23,950 nucleotides of DNA from positions 1-23,950 of the forward strand of contig JANQQF010000066.1 of NCBI GenBank assembly GCA_028285035.1, read 5' to 3'. Positions within the stretch are counted from its first letter, which is position 1. Each line of letters starts with the position of its first letter. Origin of the DNA: Phycisphaerae bacterium (GTDB lineage Bacteria > Chloroflexota > Anaerolineae > 4572-78 > J111). Shown here piece after piece: positions 13,400 to 20,394 of this stretch. Under the pieces are notes generated by a model. The model saw nothing but the letters and a program-made list of their open reading frames with translations. It did no database searches and was not told the DNA's origin. The translations under genes and the position numbers were made by a program.

Positions 13400-13762
13400 T
13401 TAATCTTCTCCTTGGTTCTGATGGGCAATCCGGTGAATAATGATGAGCCCAATTCCAAAGAACATAGGAACCAGACCTATTAGTGTTACCACGATTAAAA
13501 TTTCGGGAGTCTCTGTGAATAGGGCGATAGAGCATATGCCAAGCGTTAGGGCCATACCGACCGCAGTGATGATAATTCCCCAACGTAGCGTATCCCGTCC
13601 ATTTGTTCCACCCGCGTGCTTTGGGTGAAGTAATCCTTTCTCAGCTAAAGCAATGGTCTCTTTGTATCGTAGGTAACGCATAAAGGCGGCGAAGCTAAAA
13701 ATCATAAAGAAGATACCGATAATCACCCCGGCTGGGATCACCATTTCGAAAAAGTCATTCAT
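13400..13762 (-). CDS. DUF6249 family small membrane protein
   Basis: 120 aa with three membrane helices (about 6-30, 60-80, 88-112). Between helices 1 and 2 is FMRYLRYKETIALAEKGLLHPKH, and helix 2 begins with LRWGIIITAVGMALTLGI, both typical of DUF6249 proteins, which in my recollection often accompany ECF sigma genes. The ATG at 13762 is preceded by GGAGG nine to ten nt upstream. Its promoter (13816-13844) has the same -35 and -10 sequences as the divergent sigma-factor promoter, making it a predicted direct target of that sigma factor. Molecular function unknown. Confidence 0.8.
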   Translation of the reverse strand: MNDFFEMVIPAGVIIGIFFMIFSFAAFMRYLRYKETIALAEKGLLHPKHAGGTNGRDTLRWGIIITAVGMALTLGICSIALFTETPEILIVVTLIGLVPMFFGIGLIIIHRIAHQNQGED

Positions 13763-13815
13763 TTGCCTAAATCCTCCATAATTTAATTAAAATTTTGATG
13801 ACCTGTTGTATTGAG

Positions 13816-13844
13816 TTAGACCATCTAACCCGAAAAATGTTTCA
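13816..13844 (-). promoter_or_regulatory. ECF-type promoter for DUF6249 operon
   Basis: On the minus strand TGAAAC-N16-GGTCTAA, the same hexamer/heptamer pair and spacing as the divergent promoter at 13867-13895. A T-rich stretch follows the -35 in both. The AAC-containing -35 is characteristic of ECF sigma factors. Confidence 0.8.
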
Positions 13845-13866
13845 TCTCTTTAAAGTTTGATAGAAA

Positions 13867-13895
13867 TGAAACCTTTTTGCCCAACATTGGTCTAA
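13867..13895 (+). promoter_or_regulatory. ECF-type autoregulatory promoter for sigma gene
   Basis: TGAAAC (13867-13872), 16-bp spacer, GGTCTAA (13889-13895), 22 bp before the sigma-factor ATG. Identity with the divergent promoter indicates recognition by a single sigma factor, most simply the one encoded downstream. Confidence 0.8.
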
Positions 13896-13917
13896 TTACA
13901 TACACAAGGTGAGGGCG

Positions 13918-14469
13918 ATGGGAAACACTGAAGCGGAACTAATTCGACAGGCTCAAGCGGGGGATATGACGGCCTTTGCTGAGCTTGTCGAGAAGTATCA
14001 AGCGTTTGTTTACAACCTGGCGATACGCACGCTAAACCATCCGCAGGAAGCTGAAGATTTAACTCAGGAGGCATTTGTCCGAGTCTGGCGGGCCTTGCCC
14101 CATTTTCGTCAGCAGGCTAAATTTCAGACGTGGCTCTATCGGATTGTGACCAATCTTTGTTACAATCGGCTGCCCCATTTGCGACGCGAGTTAACTGCGT
14201 TGGGGCAAGAGATGCTTGATGATATTCCTGATGAAACCTTTACCGATCCAGCTCACCAAGTTGCTACAAAAGAACAGCAAATGTTTCTGCATCAACAAAT
14301 CGATCAACTCCCGGAAAGCTACCGTTTGCTGATCTCGTTACGATACCACAGTGGGTTGTCTTACAATGAGATTGCAGAGGTTTTGGGTGTACCGTTGGGA
14401 ACGGTTAAAACTGGGATATTTCGAGCACGTGCTCAACTACGTCAAGCCTTACGTTATTTTGAGGAGTAA
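13918..14469 (+). CDS. ECF-type sigma-70 factor
   Basis: 183 aa from ATG 13918, preceded by an AAGGTGAGG ribosome site; an in-frame GTG at 13909 lies in that site and is unlikely. Region 2 (about 20-90): FVYNLAIRTLNHPQEAEDLTQEAFVRVWRAL with the -10-recognition helix and FQTWLYRIVTNLCYNRL. Region 4 (about 125-180): LPESYRLLISLRYHSGLSYNEIAEVLGVPLGTVKTGIFRARAQL, a complete helix-turn-helix for the -35. No region 1.1 or 3, hence ECF. It probably transcribes itself and the divergent membrane-protein operon from matching promoters. The following gene, three nt downstream, likely encodes its antagonist. Confidence 0.95.
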   Translation: MGNTEAELIRQAQAGDMTAFAELVEKYQAFVYNLAIRTLNHPQEAEDLTQEAFVRVWRALPHFRQQAKFQTWLYRIVTNLCYNRLPHLRRELTALGQEMLDDIPDETFTDPAHQVATKEQQMFLHQQIDQLPESYRLLISLRYHSGLSYNEIAEVLGVPLGTVKTGIFRARAQLRQALRYFEE

Positions 14470-14472
14470 ATA

Positions 14473-14859
14473 ATGAAAACCAACGATCAGGATGAGTTAT
14501 CTGCTTATCAAATTGTAGATGAAGCCTTACAAAGTTATCCGCTGATCACTTCCCCGCATAAATTAGATGTATCTATTTTGGAACAAATTCAGCAGTGCGA
14601 TACCCTGCCTCGTTTTCGGTTGCATTGGTTTGATTATGCCATCAGTCTATTCGCCGCCGGAATGGCAGGCTTGATCCTTCTTTTACTTCATCTCCTCTCT
14701 CAAGAGCCTGTGTTGCAAGATCGTATTGTGATTCTGGTCGATATTCTGGATCAAAGTTATCTTTGGCTTATTATCCTTGGTGGTACGGCTTCCATGACCT
14801 GCACCTTCCTTGTCGCGTTTTTTATTTTTACCCAAACACAACCAAGGCCTACGGCTTGA
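14473..14859 (+). CDS. Putative membrane anti-sigma factor
   Basis: 128 aa, starting three nt after the sigma gene. A cytoplasmic N-terminal ~50 residues (YQIVDEALQSYPL...LDVSILEQIQ) precede two membrane helices (about 54-76 and 96-119) and a short polar tail. There is no zinc-finger HxxxCxxC motif, so it is not a classical ZAS anti-sigma factor. Position, coupling and topology are the only grounds for an anti-sigma role. The ALxSYPL...L...IxxQI pattern recurs, from memory, in proteins encoded behind ECF sigma genes of Chloroflexota. Confidence 0.65.
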   Translation: MKTNDQDELSAYQIVDEALQSYPLITSPHKLDVSILEQIQQCDTLPRFRLHWFDYAISLFAAGMAGLILLLLHLLSQEPVLQDRIVILVDILDQSYLWLIILGGTASMTCTFLVAFFIFTQTQPRPTA

Positions 14860-14929
14860 AGTTTGGTCTATGGAGGGAAATAGAGAAATCCTCTGAAATA
14901 CCTGATTGTAGAAATATATGAAGGGAGAT

Positions 14930-14961
14930 TTGCCTTAAAATAAATCGTTTATATAATAAAC
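14930..14961 (+). promoter_or_regulatory. MarR gene promoter with overlapping palindrome
   Basis: GTTTATATAATAAAC (14947-14961) is a perfect palindrome (6-bp arms, 3-bp centre) that covers TATAAT (14952-14957). A TTGCCT -35 lies 16 bp upstream. A MarR dimer bound here would block its own promoter. Confidence 0.55.
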
Positions 14962-14997
14962 TATATTGATTTGCATTATCCAATGATGGAGTAAATT

Positions 14998-15480
14998 GTG
15001 GCGCTGTCAGAGATGAATGTTCACACAAATGGGCAATCTGTTGATCCCCAAATTGACTATAGCTACTTCCCCCAATTGAGCGGTCACTTGCTGGGGCTGG
15101 CTCACCTTCGGGCCACCCAAATCTGTATCAAAGTGCTTGAGCCGCTGAAATTGACCCCAAAACAATATGTGGCCATCGAATTTATCTCCAAGAACCCCCA
15201 TATTTCTCAAAAAGAAATTGCAAAACATATTGGCACAACACCGACTGTTTTGGTCAATGTGCTTGATGTGCTGACCAAACGAGGCTATGTGCAACGACAA
15301 CCTTCATTGCGAGACCGTCGCCAACATACTGTGGCGGTGACTGAAGCAGGTTTAGCGATTTTAGATGAGGTTCGCCGCATGGCGTTTGAGGCAGAAGAGC
15401 TGTTTATTGAAGAGACAGGGTTGACCCCTGATGAGCGAAGTCAGTTGCTCGTGTTGCTGCGGAAGATGACGAAACGATAA
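14998..15480 (+). CDS. MarR family transcriptional regulator
   Basis: 160 aa from GTG 14998, six nt after GGAG. Central winged helix-turn-helix: LTPKQYVAIEFISKNPHISQKEIAKHIGTTPTVLVNVLDVLTKRGYVQRQPSLRDRRQHTVAVTEAG (about 53-115), with the DxR wing motif at LRDRR. Flanking helices form the dimer interface. MarR proteins usually repress genes for degradation or detoxification of small phenolic ligands. The next gene encodes an HpaB-type hydroxylase, so an HpaR-like relationship is likely. It probably also represses itself through the palindrome at 14947-14961. Confidence 0.92.
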   Translation: MALSEMNVHTNGQSVDPQIDYSYFPQLSGHLLGLAHLRATQICIKVLEPLKLTPKQYVAIEFISKNPHISQKEIAKHIGTTPTVLVNVLDVLTKRGYVQRQPSLRDRRQHTVAVTEAGLAILDEVRRMAFEAEELFIEETGLTPDERSQLLVLLRKMTKR

Positions 15481-15486
15481 AAATTG

Positions 15487-15541
15487 GTGACATAGGCATC
15501 CTTGCCTGTGAGCGGACAGGCTAGAAGCCTGTGCTACTATT
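15487..15541. repeat. Interspersed palindromic repeat between MarR and HpaB genes
   Basis: GCCTGT/ACAGGC and CAGGCT-aga-AGCCTG form successive short stems across 15504-15532. The phrase GCATCCTTGCC...GGCTAGAAGCCTGTGCTAC is the style of dispersed repeats I recall from Chloroflexota and related genomes. It may separate expression of the two genes, but it has no poly-T and is not a typical terminator. Confidence 0.5.
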
Positions 15542-15559
15542 ATTTAGAGAGGATCAAAA

Positions 15560-17101
15560 ATGATTGAAGCACCCATCTCGACAAAAAATGACAATCAAGC
15601 AGTGAACAATATTTTGACTGGGGAGCAGTTTCTGGAAACTATGCGAGATGGCCGGGAGATTTGGTTTGAGGGTGAGAAAATCAAGGATATCACAGCCCAT
15701 CCGGCCTTTCGAAATTCAGCTCTTAGTGTGGCCCAACTGTATGATGCAATGCACGATGATGAGCAGAAGGACAAATTGACTCGGGTTGATAAACTGGGTA
15801 TCACTACCCACAAATTTTTTACACCAAGTTACAGTGCGCAGGAACTGGCTGAAGCCCGCGAAGCCATCGCCATCTGGCAACGAATGTCGTATGGGTGGAT
15901 GGGCCGTACGCCCGATTACAAGGCGGCCTTTATGGCCCAATTGCTTGAGAGCTACGATTTCTATGATCCCCACGGAGGGAATGCGTTAGAATGGTACAAA
16001 AGGTGTGCCGCCCAATGTTTATTTATCAACCACGTGCTGATTGATCCACCCATGGATCGACATAGAGCACGGGTAGATGTGCGTGATGTCTACTTGTCGG
16101 TCGACAAGGATGATGATAAAGGGATTTATGTGAGTGGAGCCAAGATGGTGGCCACAGGCTCAGCCCTGACCCACGCGACCTTTGTGGCGGTGAATAGCGG
16201 CACTGCGGCTCGGATGGAAAAGGGGCGTGATGAGGATATGGCCCTTGTCTTTCTAATCGAGATGGATGCACCTGGCTTGAAGATGATTACCCGTCCCTCT
16301 TATGAAAGGAATGCGATTAGCCCCTTTGATGCGCCATTGGCTAGTCGATTTGATGAGAATGACGCAGTACTGGTCTTTGATAACGCCTTCATTCCGTGGG
16401 AGAACGTGCTCATTTATAGGGATGTGGAGAAGACCAAGGGCTTCTATTCAAAATCGGGCTTCTTCAATCGATTCAATTTACAATCGGCGGTCCGTTTGGC
16501 CACCAAGCTGGAATTTTGTGCGGGTTTGCTGATGAAAGGTACGGATGCCTCGGGGACCTCGCAGTTTCGTGGCGTTCAAGCCGCCATTGGCGAATTGATT
16601 TCGATGCGAGAATTAATCTGGTCGTTGACTACAGCGATGGTTTACGATCCCGAACCTCATATGGGTGGCTCGGTTGTGCCGCGTATTCAAACTGCCGCCG
16701 CCTCACGAGTCTACACCACCCGTTCCTGGAATCGTGTTCGAGAAATCTTTGAGACTGTGCTGGCTGGGGCACCGATCTACACCATCTCCAGCGTAAAAGA
16801 TTTGAAAACCGCCGAATTACAGCCGCTTCTGGATCAATATTATCGTGGCACAGGCCTGACTGGCCCCGAACGTATCAAACTATTCAAGCTGGTGTGGGAT
16901 GCCCTCTACTCTGAGTTCGCAGGGCGGCACGGTCTTTACGAGCGGAACTATGCCGGGAATCAGGAGCAGCATTATCTTGACACGCTCAATTGGGCTAAGG
17001 TGAAGGGTGATGCGGACCGGTATCGGGGGATGGTGGATCAGTGTTTGGCTGACTACGATGAAGATGGCTGGCAGGTTGATTATTTGCGGAATGGACACTG
17101 A
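15560..17101 (+). CDS. 4-hydroxyphenylacetate 3-monooxygenase (HpaB) family oxygenase
   Basis: 513 aa, ATG preceded by AGAGGA. Full length for the two-component FADH2-dependent HpaB/PvcC family, with an acyl-CoA dehydrogenase-like fold. Landmarks: MGRTPDYKAAFMAQL (114-128, the conserved Arg region), HVLIDPPMDR (158-167), GAKMVATGSALTHATFVA (flavin-binding strand region), FDNAFIPWENVLIYRD, and the C-terminal LYERNYAGNQEQ typical of the family. It would hydroxylate a phenolic substrate using FADH2 supplied by a flavin reductase, but no HpaC-like reductase gene is in the window. The related vinylacetyl-CoA isomerase/4-hydroxybutyryl-CoA dehydratase enzymes have an Fe-S cluster; I did not find their cysteine pattern. 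Likely regulated by the MarR protein upstream. Confidence 0.88.
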   Translation: MIEAPISTKNDNQAVNNILTGEQFLETMRDGREIWFEGEKIKDITAHPAFRNSALSVAQLYDAMHDDEQKDKLTRVDKLGITTHKFFTPSYSAQELAEAREAIAIWQRMSYGWMGRTPDYKAAFMAQLLESYDFYDPHGGNALEWYKRCAAQCLFINHVLIDPPMDRHRARVDVRDVYLSVDKDDDKGIYVSGAKMVATGSALTHATFVAVNSGTAARMEKGRDEDMALVFLIEMDAPGLKMITRPSYERNAISPFDAPLASRFDENDAVLVFDNAFIPWENVLIYRDVEKTKGFYSKSGFFNRFNLQSAVRLATKLEFCAGLLMKGTDASGTSQFRGVQAAIGELISMRELIWSLTTAMVYDPEPHMGGSVVPRIQTAAASRVYTTRSWNRVREIFETVLAGAPIYTISSVKDLKTAELQPLLDQYYRGTGLTGPERIKLFKLVWDALYSEFAGRHGLYERNYAGNQEQHYLDTLNWAKVKGDADRYRGMVDQCLADYDEDGWQVDYLRNGH

Positions 17102-17104
17102 GTT

Positions 17105-17136
17105 GGATTTACGATTTTGGATTTTTGATTTACGAT
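17105..17136. repeat. Short A+T-rich repeat (GATTTACGATTTTGGATTTTTG type)
   Basis: The words GATTT(T)..ACGATT recur in tandem over about 32 bp after the HpaB stop. Such ATTTTGGATTTT strings are common dispersed repeats in several bacterial genomes. No coding role. Confidence 0.4.
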
Positions 17137-17152
17137 TATAGGTGATAAAACG

Positions 17153-17188
17153 ATAAGGAGTCAGAAAGTGCACTTTCTGACTCCTTAT
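17153..17188. terminator. Intrinsic terminator of the HpaB gene (perfect 36-bp palindrome)
   Basis: ATAAGGAGTCAGAAAGTG (17153-17170) is followed immediately by its exact reverse complement (17171-17188), then TT. The stem is long with almost no loop. It lies 16 bp before the next ATG, so it could also form a hairpin near that gene's ribosome site (GGAG at 17195). Confidence 0.75.
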
Positions 17189-17204
17189 TTCATTGGAGTT
17201 TAGT

Positions 17205-19544
17205 ATGGCAACCGCATCAATTCCTGATTCGAAAATTTTACGTTTGACCTTGACGCTAAGTAACTATCCAATTTTGGCCGAGAAGATTCGGACCCGAATG
17301 CGGAATGAGTTATTTTCCAAAGGGATTGTGTTGCCGACGTTGTTTGAGGAGGAGGTCGAGCGTAAGGCCATTGCCACCCAGCGGACCGAAGGGTTGACCG
17401 ACCCGCTGAGTCAGGAGTCGGAGGCTGTTTGGAATATTCGAGTGGGCCGCATTCGCGCCCACCTGACCGATTTTTACTTTGCCTACAACCTGCCCTACAG
17501 ACGGTTTGAGGAGCTTGTTGCTGAGACCGTGCGTGAGAACAGCTATGGTGAATCCGCTGCTTCGGAACAGCAAATCTTGACCTTCAACCCCTCCTTAGCC
17601 CCGTGGGATATGTTGTTTGCTCAAGCCGAGCGATATGCCAGCTATTCGGATGAAATGTATGAAAGTGTTAAACATCATCTTCACGAAATTGTGGTGGTGT
17701 TGTTGAAGGGGTTGGTGAGCGATCAGCTCGAATTTATTCGGATCGCTCGTAGATTTATGACCGTTTTTGACCTCAAGGAAGTGAGACAACACCGGATTGG
17801 TCGCGGGAAAATTGGGGGAAAATCAGCGGGAATGTTTCTGGCCTACAAGATTTTGCAACAGCCAGAACCGGAAGACGAATTTGATTTTCAAACGCAGGTA
17901 CGATTACCCGAAACCTACTTTTTAGGGAGTGATGTTTACTACGAGTTCAAGGCGGCTAACAAATTTGAGAAATTTATCGGACAGAAATATCGCTCTCGTG
18001 AGGAAATTGCTAAGGAGTACACCAACATCTCCGATGCTTTTGCGCAAGGACGTTTTCCGGATGACATTGTTGACCGATTGCGGGCATTACTGGTGCAAAT
18101 TGGCCAAGTGCCGATTATTGTACGCTCCTCTAGTTTGCTTGAGGATAACTTTGGTAGTGCCTTCGCCGGGAAATATGATAGCTTCTTTTTGCCCAACCAG
18201 GGAACCTTGGAGGAAAATCTTGAGGCTTTGCTGTTAGCCATCAAGCTGATTTATGCCAGTGTCCTTAGGCCAGATGCCTTGTTCTATCGTCAGATCCAAG
18301 GTCTGATCGATTATGATGAACGAATGGCCATTTTGATCCAAACGGTGGAGGGCGAAAAACACGGTCGCTATTTCTTCCCATCAATTGCTGGCGTGGGCTT
18401 TAGTCGAAACCCCTTCATTTGGAACAAGAAGATTCGACCAGAAGATGGCTTTCTGAGGCTCGTTTATGGCTTAGGCAGCCGGGCCGTGGATCGGGTGGAC
18501 CGGGATTACCCACGGATGATCGGCTTGAGCCACCCCCAACTCCGCCCCGAGAGTAAGGCTACCGATATTGTTCGCTACTCCCAGCATATGGTGGATGTGC
18601 TTGATCTTGAGAATAATGAATATAGAACTGTTTCTGCGGTAAAGTTACTCTCAAGCGATTTTCCAGGCATTCAATACCTAGTGTCAATCGAGCAGGGAAA
18701 CTACGTTAAGCCAATCTCATCGCTAGGCAAGCAAATTGCGCCTGAGGATATGGTCTTGACCTTTGACAATCTCCTCAAGCAAACTGATTTTGTGAAGCTA
18801 ATGAAAGCCATCCTCAAAAAATTGGAGCGTCACTATAAACGTCCGGTAGACATCGAATTTACCGTTGATTTAACCCCAAGCTACCCCAAGCCTGAGTTAA
18901 AACTTGTGCTTTTGCAATGCCGCCCTTTGAGTAAACGAGAATGGGCTGCCGATGTCACCATCCCCGAGGTGGCTGAGGCAGACAAACTCTTCACAGCCAC
19001 CCACCTAGTGCCGCAGGGGATTGTTGAAGGGGTGAAGTATATCGTCTATGTTGACCCTGCGTATTACAATCAGGCCCCTAGTGCGACGGTTCAAATGGAA
19101 ATTGCCCGGATTATTGGCCGACTCAATAAACGATTGGAAAACGAGACCTTTATTTTGATGGGACCAGGTCGGTGGGGGAGTTCAAATATCGATTTGGGGG
19201 TGAAGGTGAGCTACGCCGATATTTACAATGCTCGGATGCTCATCGAAATCGCTGTGGCTCATAATGGGCAAACCCCCGAAGTCTCCCACGGCACCCATTT
19301 TTTCCAAGATTTGGTCGAGAGCAACATTTATCCACTTTCACTTTACCCCGATGAAGCCAATATTACCTTCAAGACCTCATATCTTACGGATACCCCTAAT
19401 CAATTAGCTAACCTCTTGCCTGATGACAGCGAGTATGTTGACTACATCAAAGTCGTTGATGTTCCTACTGTAAGTAATGGTCGTTTTCTTCGGGTAGTGA
19501 TGAATGCTGAGGAGAGTCAAGCCTTGGGGTATTTGACGGGGTGA
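17205..19544 (+). CDS. PEP/pyruvate-binding domain protein (PpsA N-terminal-like, no swivelling His domain)
   Basis: 779 aa from ATG 17205, six nt after GGAG; a TTG at 17193 overlaps that site. After ~200 helical residues, a PEP/pyruvate-binding (ATP-grasp) domain begins at GRGKIGGKSAGMFLAYKIL and continues through VRSSSLLEDNFGSAFAGKYDSFF and LLQCRPLS, matching the nucleotide-binding half of PEP synthase. The C-terminal ~200 residues contain MGPGRWGSSNIDLGVKVSYADIYNARMLIEIA and SHGTHFFQDLVE. The GGxTxHxAI phosphohistidine motif and the PEP-utilising TIM barrel of PpsA/PPDK are absent. It therefore cannot be a normal PEP synthase. A kinase-like or dikinase-partner role is possible. It is flanked by hairpins on both sides and appears monocistronic. 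Confidence 0.8.
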   Translation: MATASIPDSKILRLTLTLSNYPILAEKIRTRMRNELFSKGIVLPTLFEEEVERKAIATQRTEGLTDPLSQESEAVWNIRVGRIRAHLTDFYFAYNLPYRRFEELVAETVRENSYGESAASEQQILTFNPSLAPWDMLFAQAERYASYSDEMYESVKHHLHEIVVVLLKGLVSDQLEFIRIARRFMTVFDLKEVRQHRIGRGKIGGKSAGMFLAYKILQQPEPEDEFDFQTQVRLPETYFLGSDVYYEFKAANKFEKFIGQKYRSREEIAKEYTNISDAFAQGRFPDDIVDRLRALLVQIGQVPIIVRSSSLLEDNFGSAFAGKYDSFFLPNQGTLEENLEALLLAIKLIYASVLRPDALFYRQIQGLIDYDERMAILIQTVEGEKHGRYFFPSIAGVGFSRNPFIWNKKIRPEDGFLRLVYGLGSRAVDRVDRDYPRMIGLSHPQLRPESKATDIVRYSQHMVDVLDLENNEYRTVSAVKLLSSDFPGIQYLVSIEQGNYVKPISSLGKQIAPEDMVLTFDNLLKQTDFVKLMKAILKKLERHYKRPVDIEFTVDLTPSYPKPELKLVLLQCRPLSKREWAADVTIPEVAEADKLFTATHLVPQGIVEGVKYIVYVDPAYYNQAPSATVQMEIARIIGRLNKRLENETFILMGPGRWGSSNIDLGVKVSYADIYNARMLIEIAVAHNGQTPEVSHGTHFFQDLVESNIYPLSLYPDEANITFKTSYLTDTPNQLANLLPDDSEYVDYIKVVDVPTVSNGRFLRVVMNAEESQALGYLTG

Positions 19545-19551
19545 GGGACTC

Positions 19552-19588
19552 CCAACGTGGGCGCGAATGATGTGCGAGCCCACGTTGG
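19552..19588. other. 11-bp perfect hairpin after the PEP-binding protein gene
   Basis: CCAACGTGGGC (19552-19562) and GCCCACGTTGG (19578-19588) form a perfect stem with a 15-nt loop starting eight nt after the stop codon. There is no T run, so it is a weak terminator at best. The AAC...GTTGGG ends faintly resemble integron attC boxes, and it borders the cassette region. Confidence 0.45.
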
Positions 19589-19629
19589 TGTGCAACGCTG
19601 GACCGAGATTGGAGTCACGTCGTGGCCTT

Positions 19630-19733
19630 GCTCACCACTCCCGTTTAGGCGACCCATAGAGATGGGCTGTTTCCCGCAAGGCTTGGCGTTCCCTGACCAC
19701 ATTGACTGGGTCGCCTAAAACGGGTTGTTAGGT
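19630..19733 (-). other. attC-like integron recombination site with decayed 3' box
   Basis: Read on the minus strand: R'' box ACCTAAC (19733-19727, fits RYYYAAC), AA, then an 18-nt arm CCCGTTTTAGGCGACCCA (19724-19707), a ~50-nt loop, a 17-nt matching arm (19656-19640) with one extrahelical base, a 3-nt spacer AGT and GGTGAGC (19636-19630). The last differs from GTTRRRY only by G for the first T of the crossover core. Length, arm layout and spacer equal those of the site at 21984-22088. It lies 45 nt after the RibD/DHFR-like gene, as expected for a cassette. The altered core may make it inactive as a crossover site. Confidence 0.65.
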
Positions 19734-19782
19734 ACATTACACTTTCTATATCCCGTAAAAAAGTAGCTTTGCTTTGTAAGGT

Positions 19783-20307
19783 TTATGTCTTCACCACGTA
19801 AAATAGTAACGCTGTACCGTTGCTGTAAAGCTTACTATTGGTAAGTTCCAGGTGTGTTAGCTCGACCTTTTTAGAGAAAAGCGGTATCCCGGCCCCAAAT
19901 AGAACTGGATTAACTTTGAGAATAATCTCATCAATCAGATTTTCTGCAAATAGCGTCGAAGCTAATTCACTTCCGCCACATAACCAAATCGCCTTCCCTG
20001 GTTTTTGCTTCAATATCTGCACTACCTCAACCCCTTTTTCTGAAACTAACTCAACCTTTTCATCTGGGCTTTCTGTCATTGTCCGCGAAAAAACGTATTG
20101 TTTCATCATCGGATAGGGGCTAGTTTTCCCTTCCTTTAGCCCAACTTCATAGGTTTTTCGTCCCATCAAAACGGTGTCAAACCAGTTAAAGGACTCAAAG
20201 AAATCAGCTACAACTTCATCATTCCACAGAAATCCATCAAATGAGCCATCAGCGTGGGCAATGAACCCATCTAATGACATAGCAACATAATATTTCAATA
20301 TTCGCAT
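19783..20307 (-). CDS. RibD C-terminal / dihydrofolate reductase-like family protein
   Basis: 174 aa, ATG with AGG six nt upstream. The family pattern is clear: N-terminal YYVAMSLDGFIAHADGSFDGF, LMGRKTYEVGL, YVFSRTM, the nucleotide-binding WLCGGSELASTL, then INEIIL-type strand IDEIILKVNPVLFGAGIPLF and C-terminal FYV. Proteins of this group (YyaP/YwjB type) have the NADPH-dependent RibD/DHFR fold, but substrates are mostly unknown. It should not be equated with folate-pathway DHFR. It reads as a cassette gene with an attC-like site 45 nt downstream. Confidence 0.88.
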   Translation of the reverse strand: MRILKYYVAMSLDGFIAHADGSFDGFLWNDEVVADFFESFNWFDTVLMGRKTYEVGLKEGKTSPYPMMKQYVFSRTMTESPDEKVELVSEKGVEVVQILKQKPGKAIWLCGGSELASTLFAENLIDEIILKVNPVLFGAGIPLFSKKVELTHLELTNSKLYSNGTALLFYVVKT

Positions 20308-20394
20308 CTTTGACCTGCCTTTGTTAAAGATAAAAGTAAATTTATGGATAAAATTCAGTATATGACTTTTGGGTCAAATATGCTTGGAAAAAAT

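Noticed and set aside
15560..17101. 4-hydroxybutyryl-CoA dehydratase/vinylacetyl-CoA isomerase assignment for the HpaB-like gene.
   Set aside because: The spaced Cys/His ligands of the 4Fe-4S cluster expected in that enzyme are not evident, and the MarR neighbour fits a monooxygenase better; subfamily remains open.
19552..19588. Standard Rho-independent terminator for the PEP-binding protein gene.
   Set aside because: The stem is perfect but the loop is 15 nt and there is no T run on either strand, so it is listed only as a hairpin.
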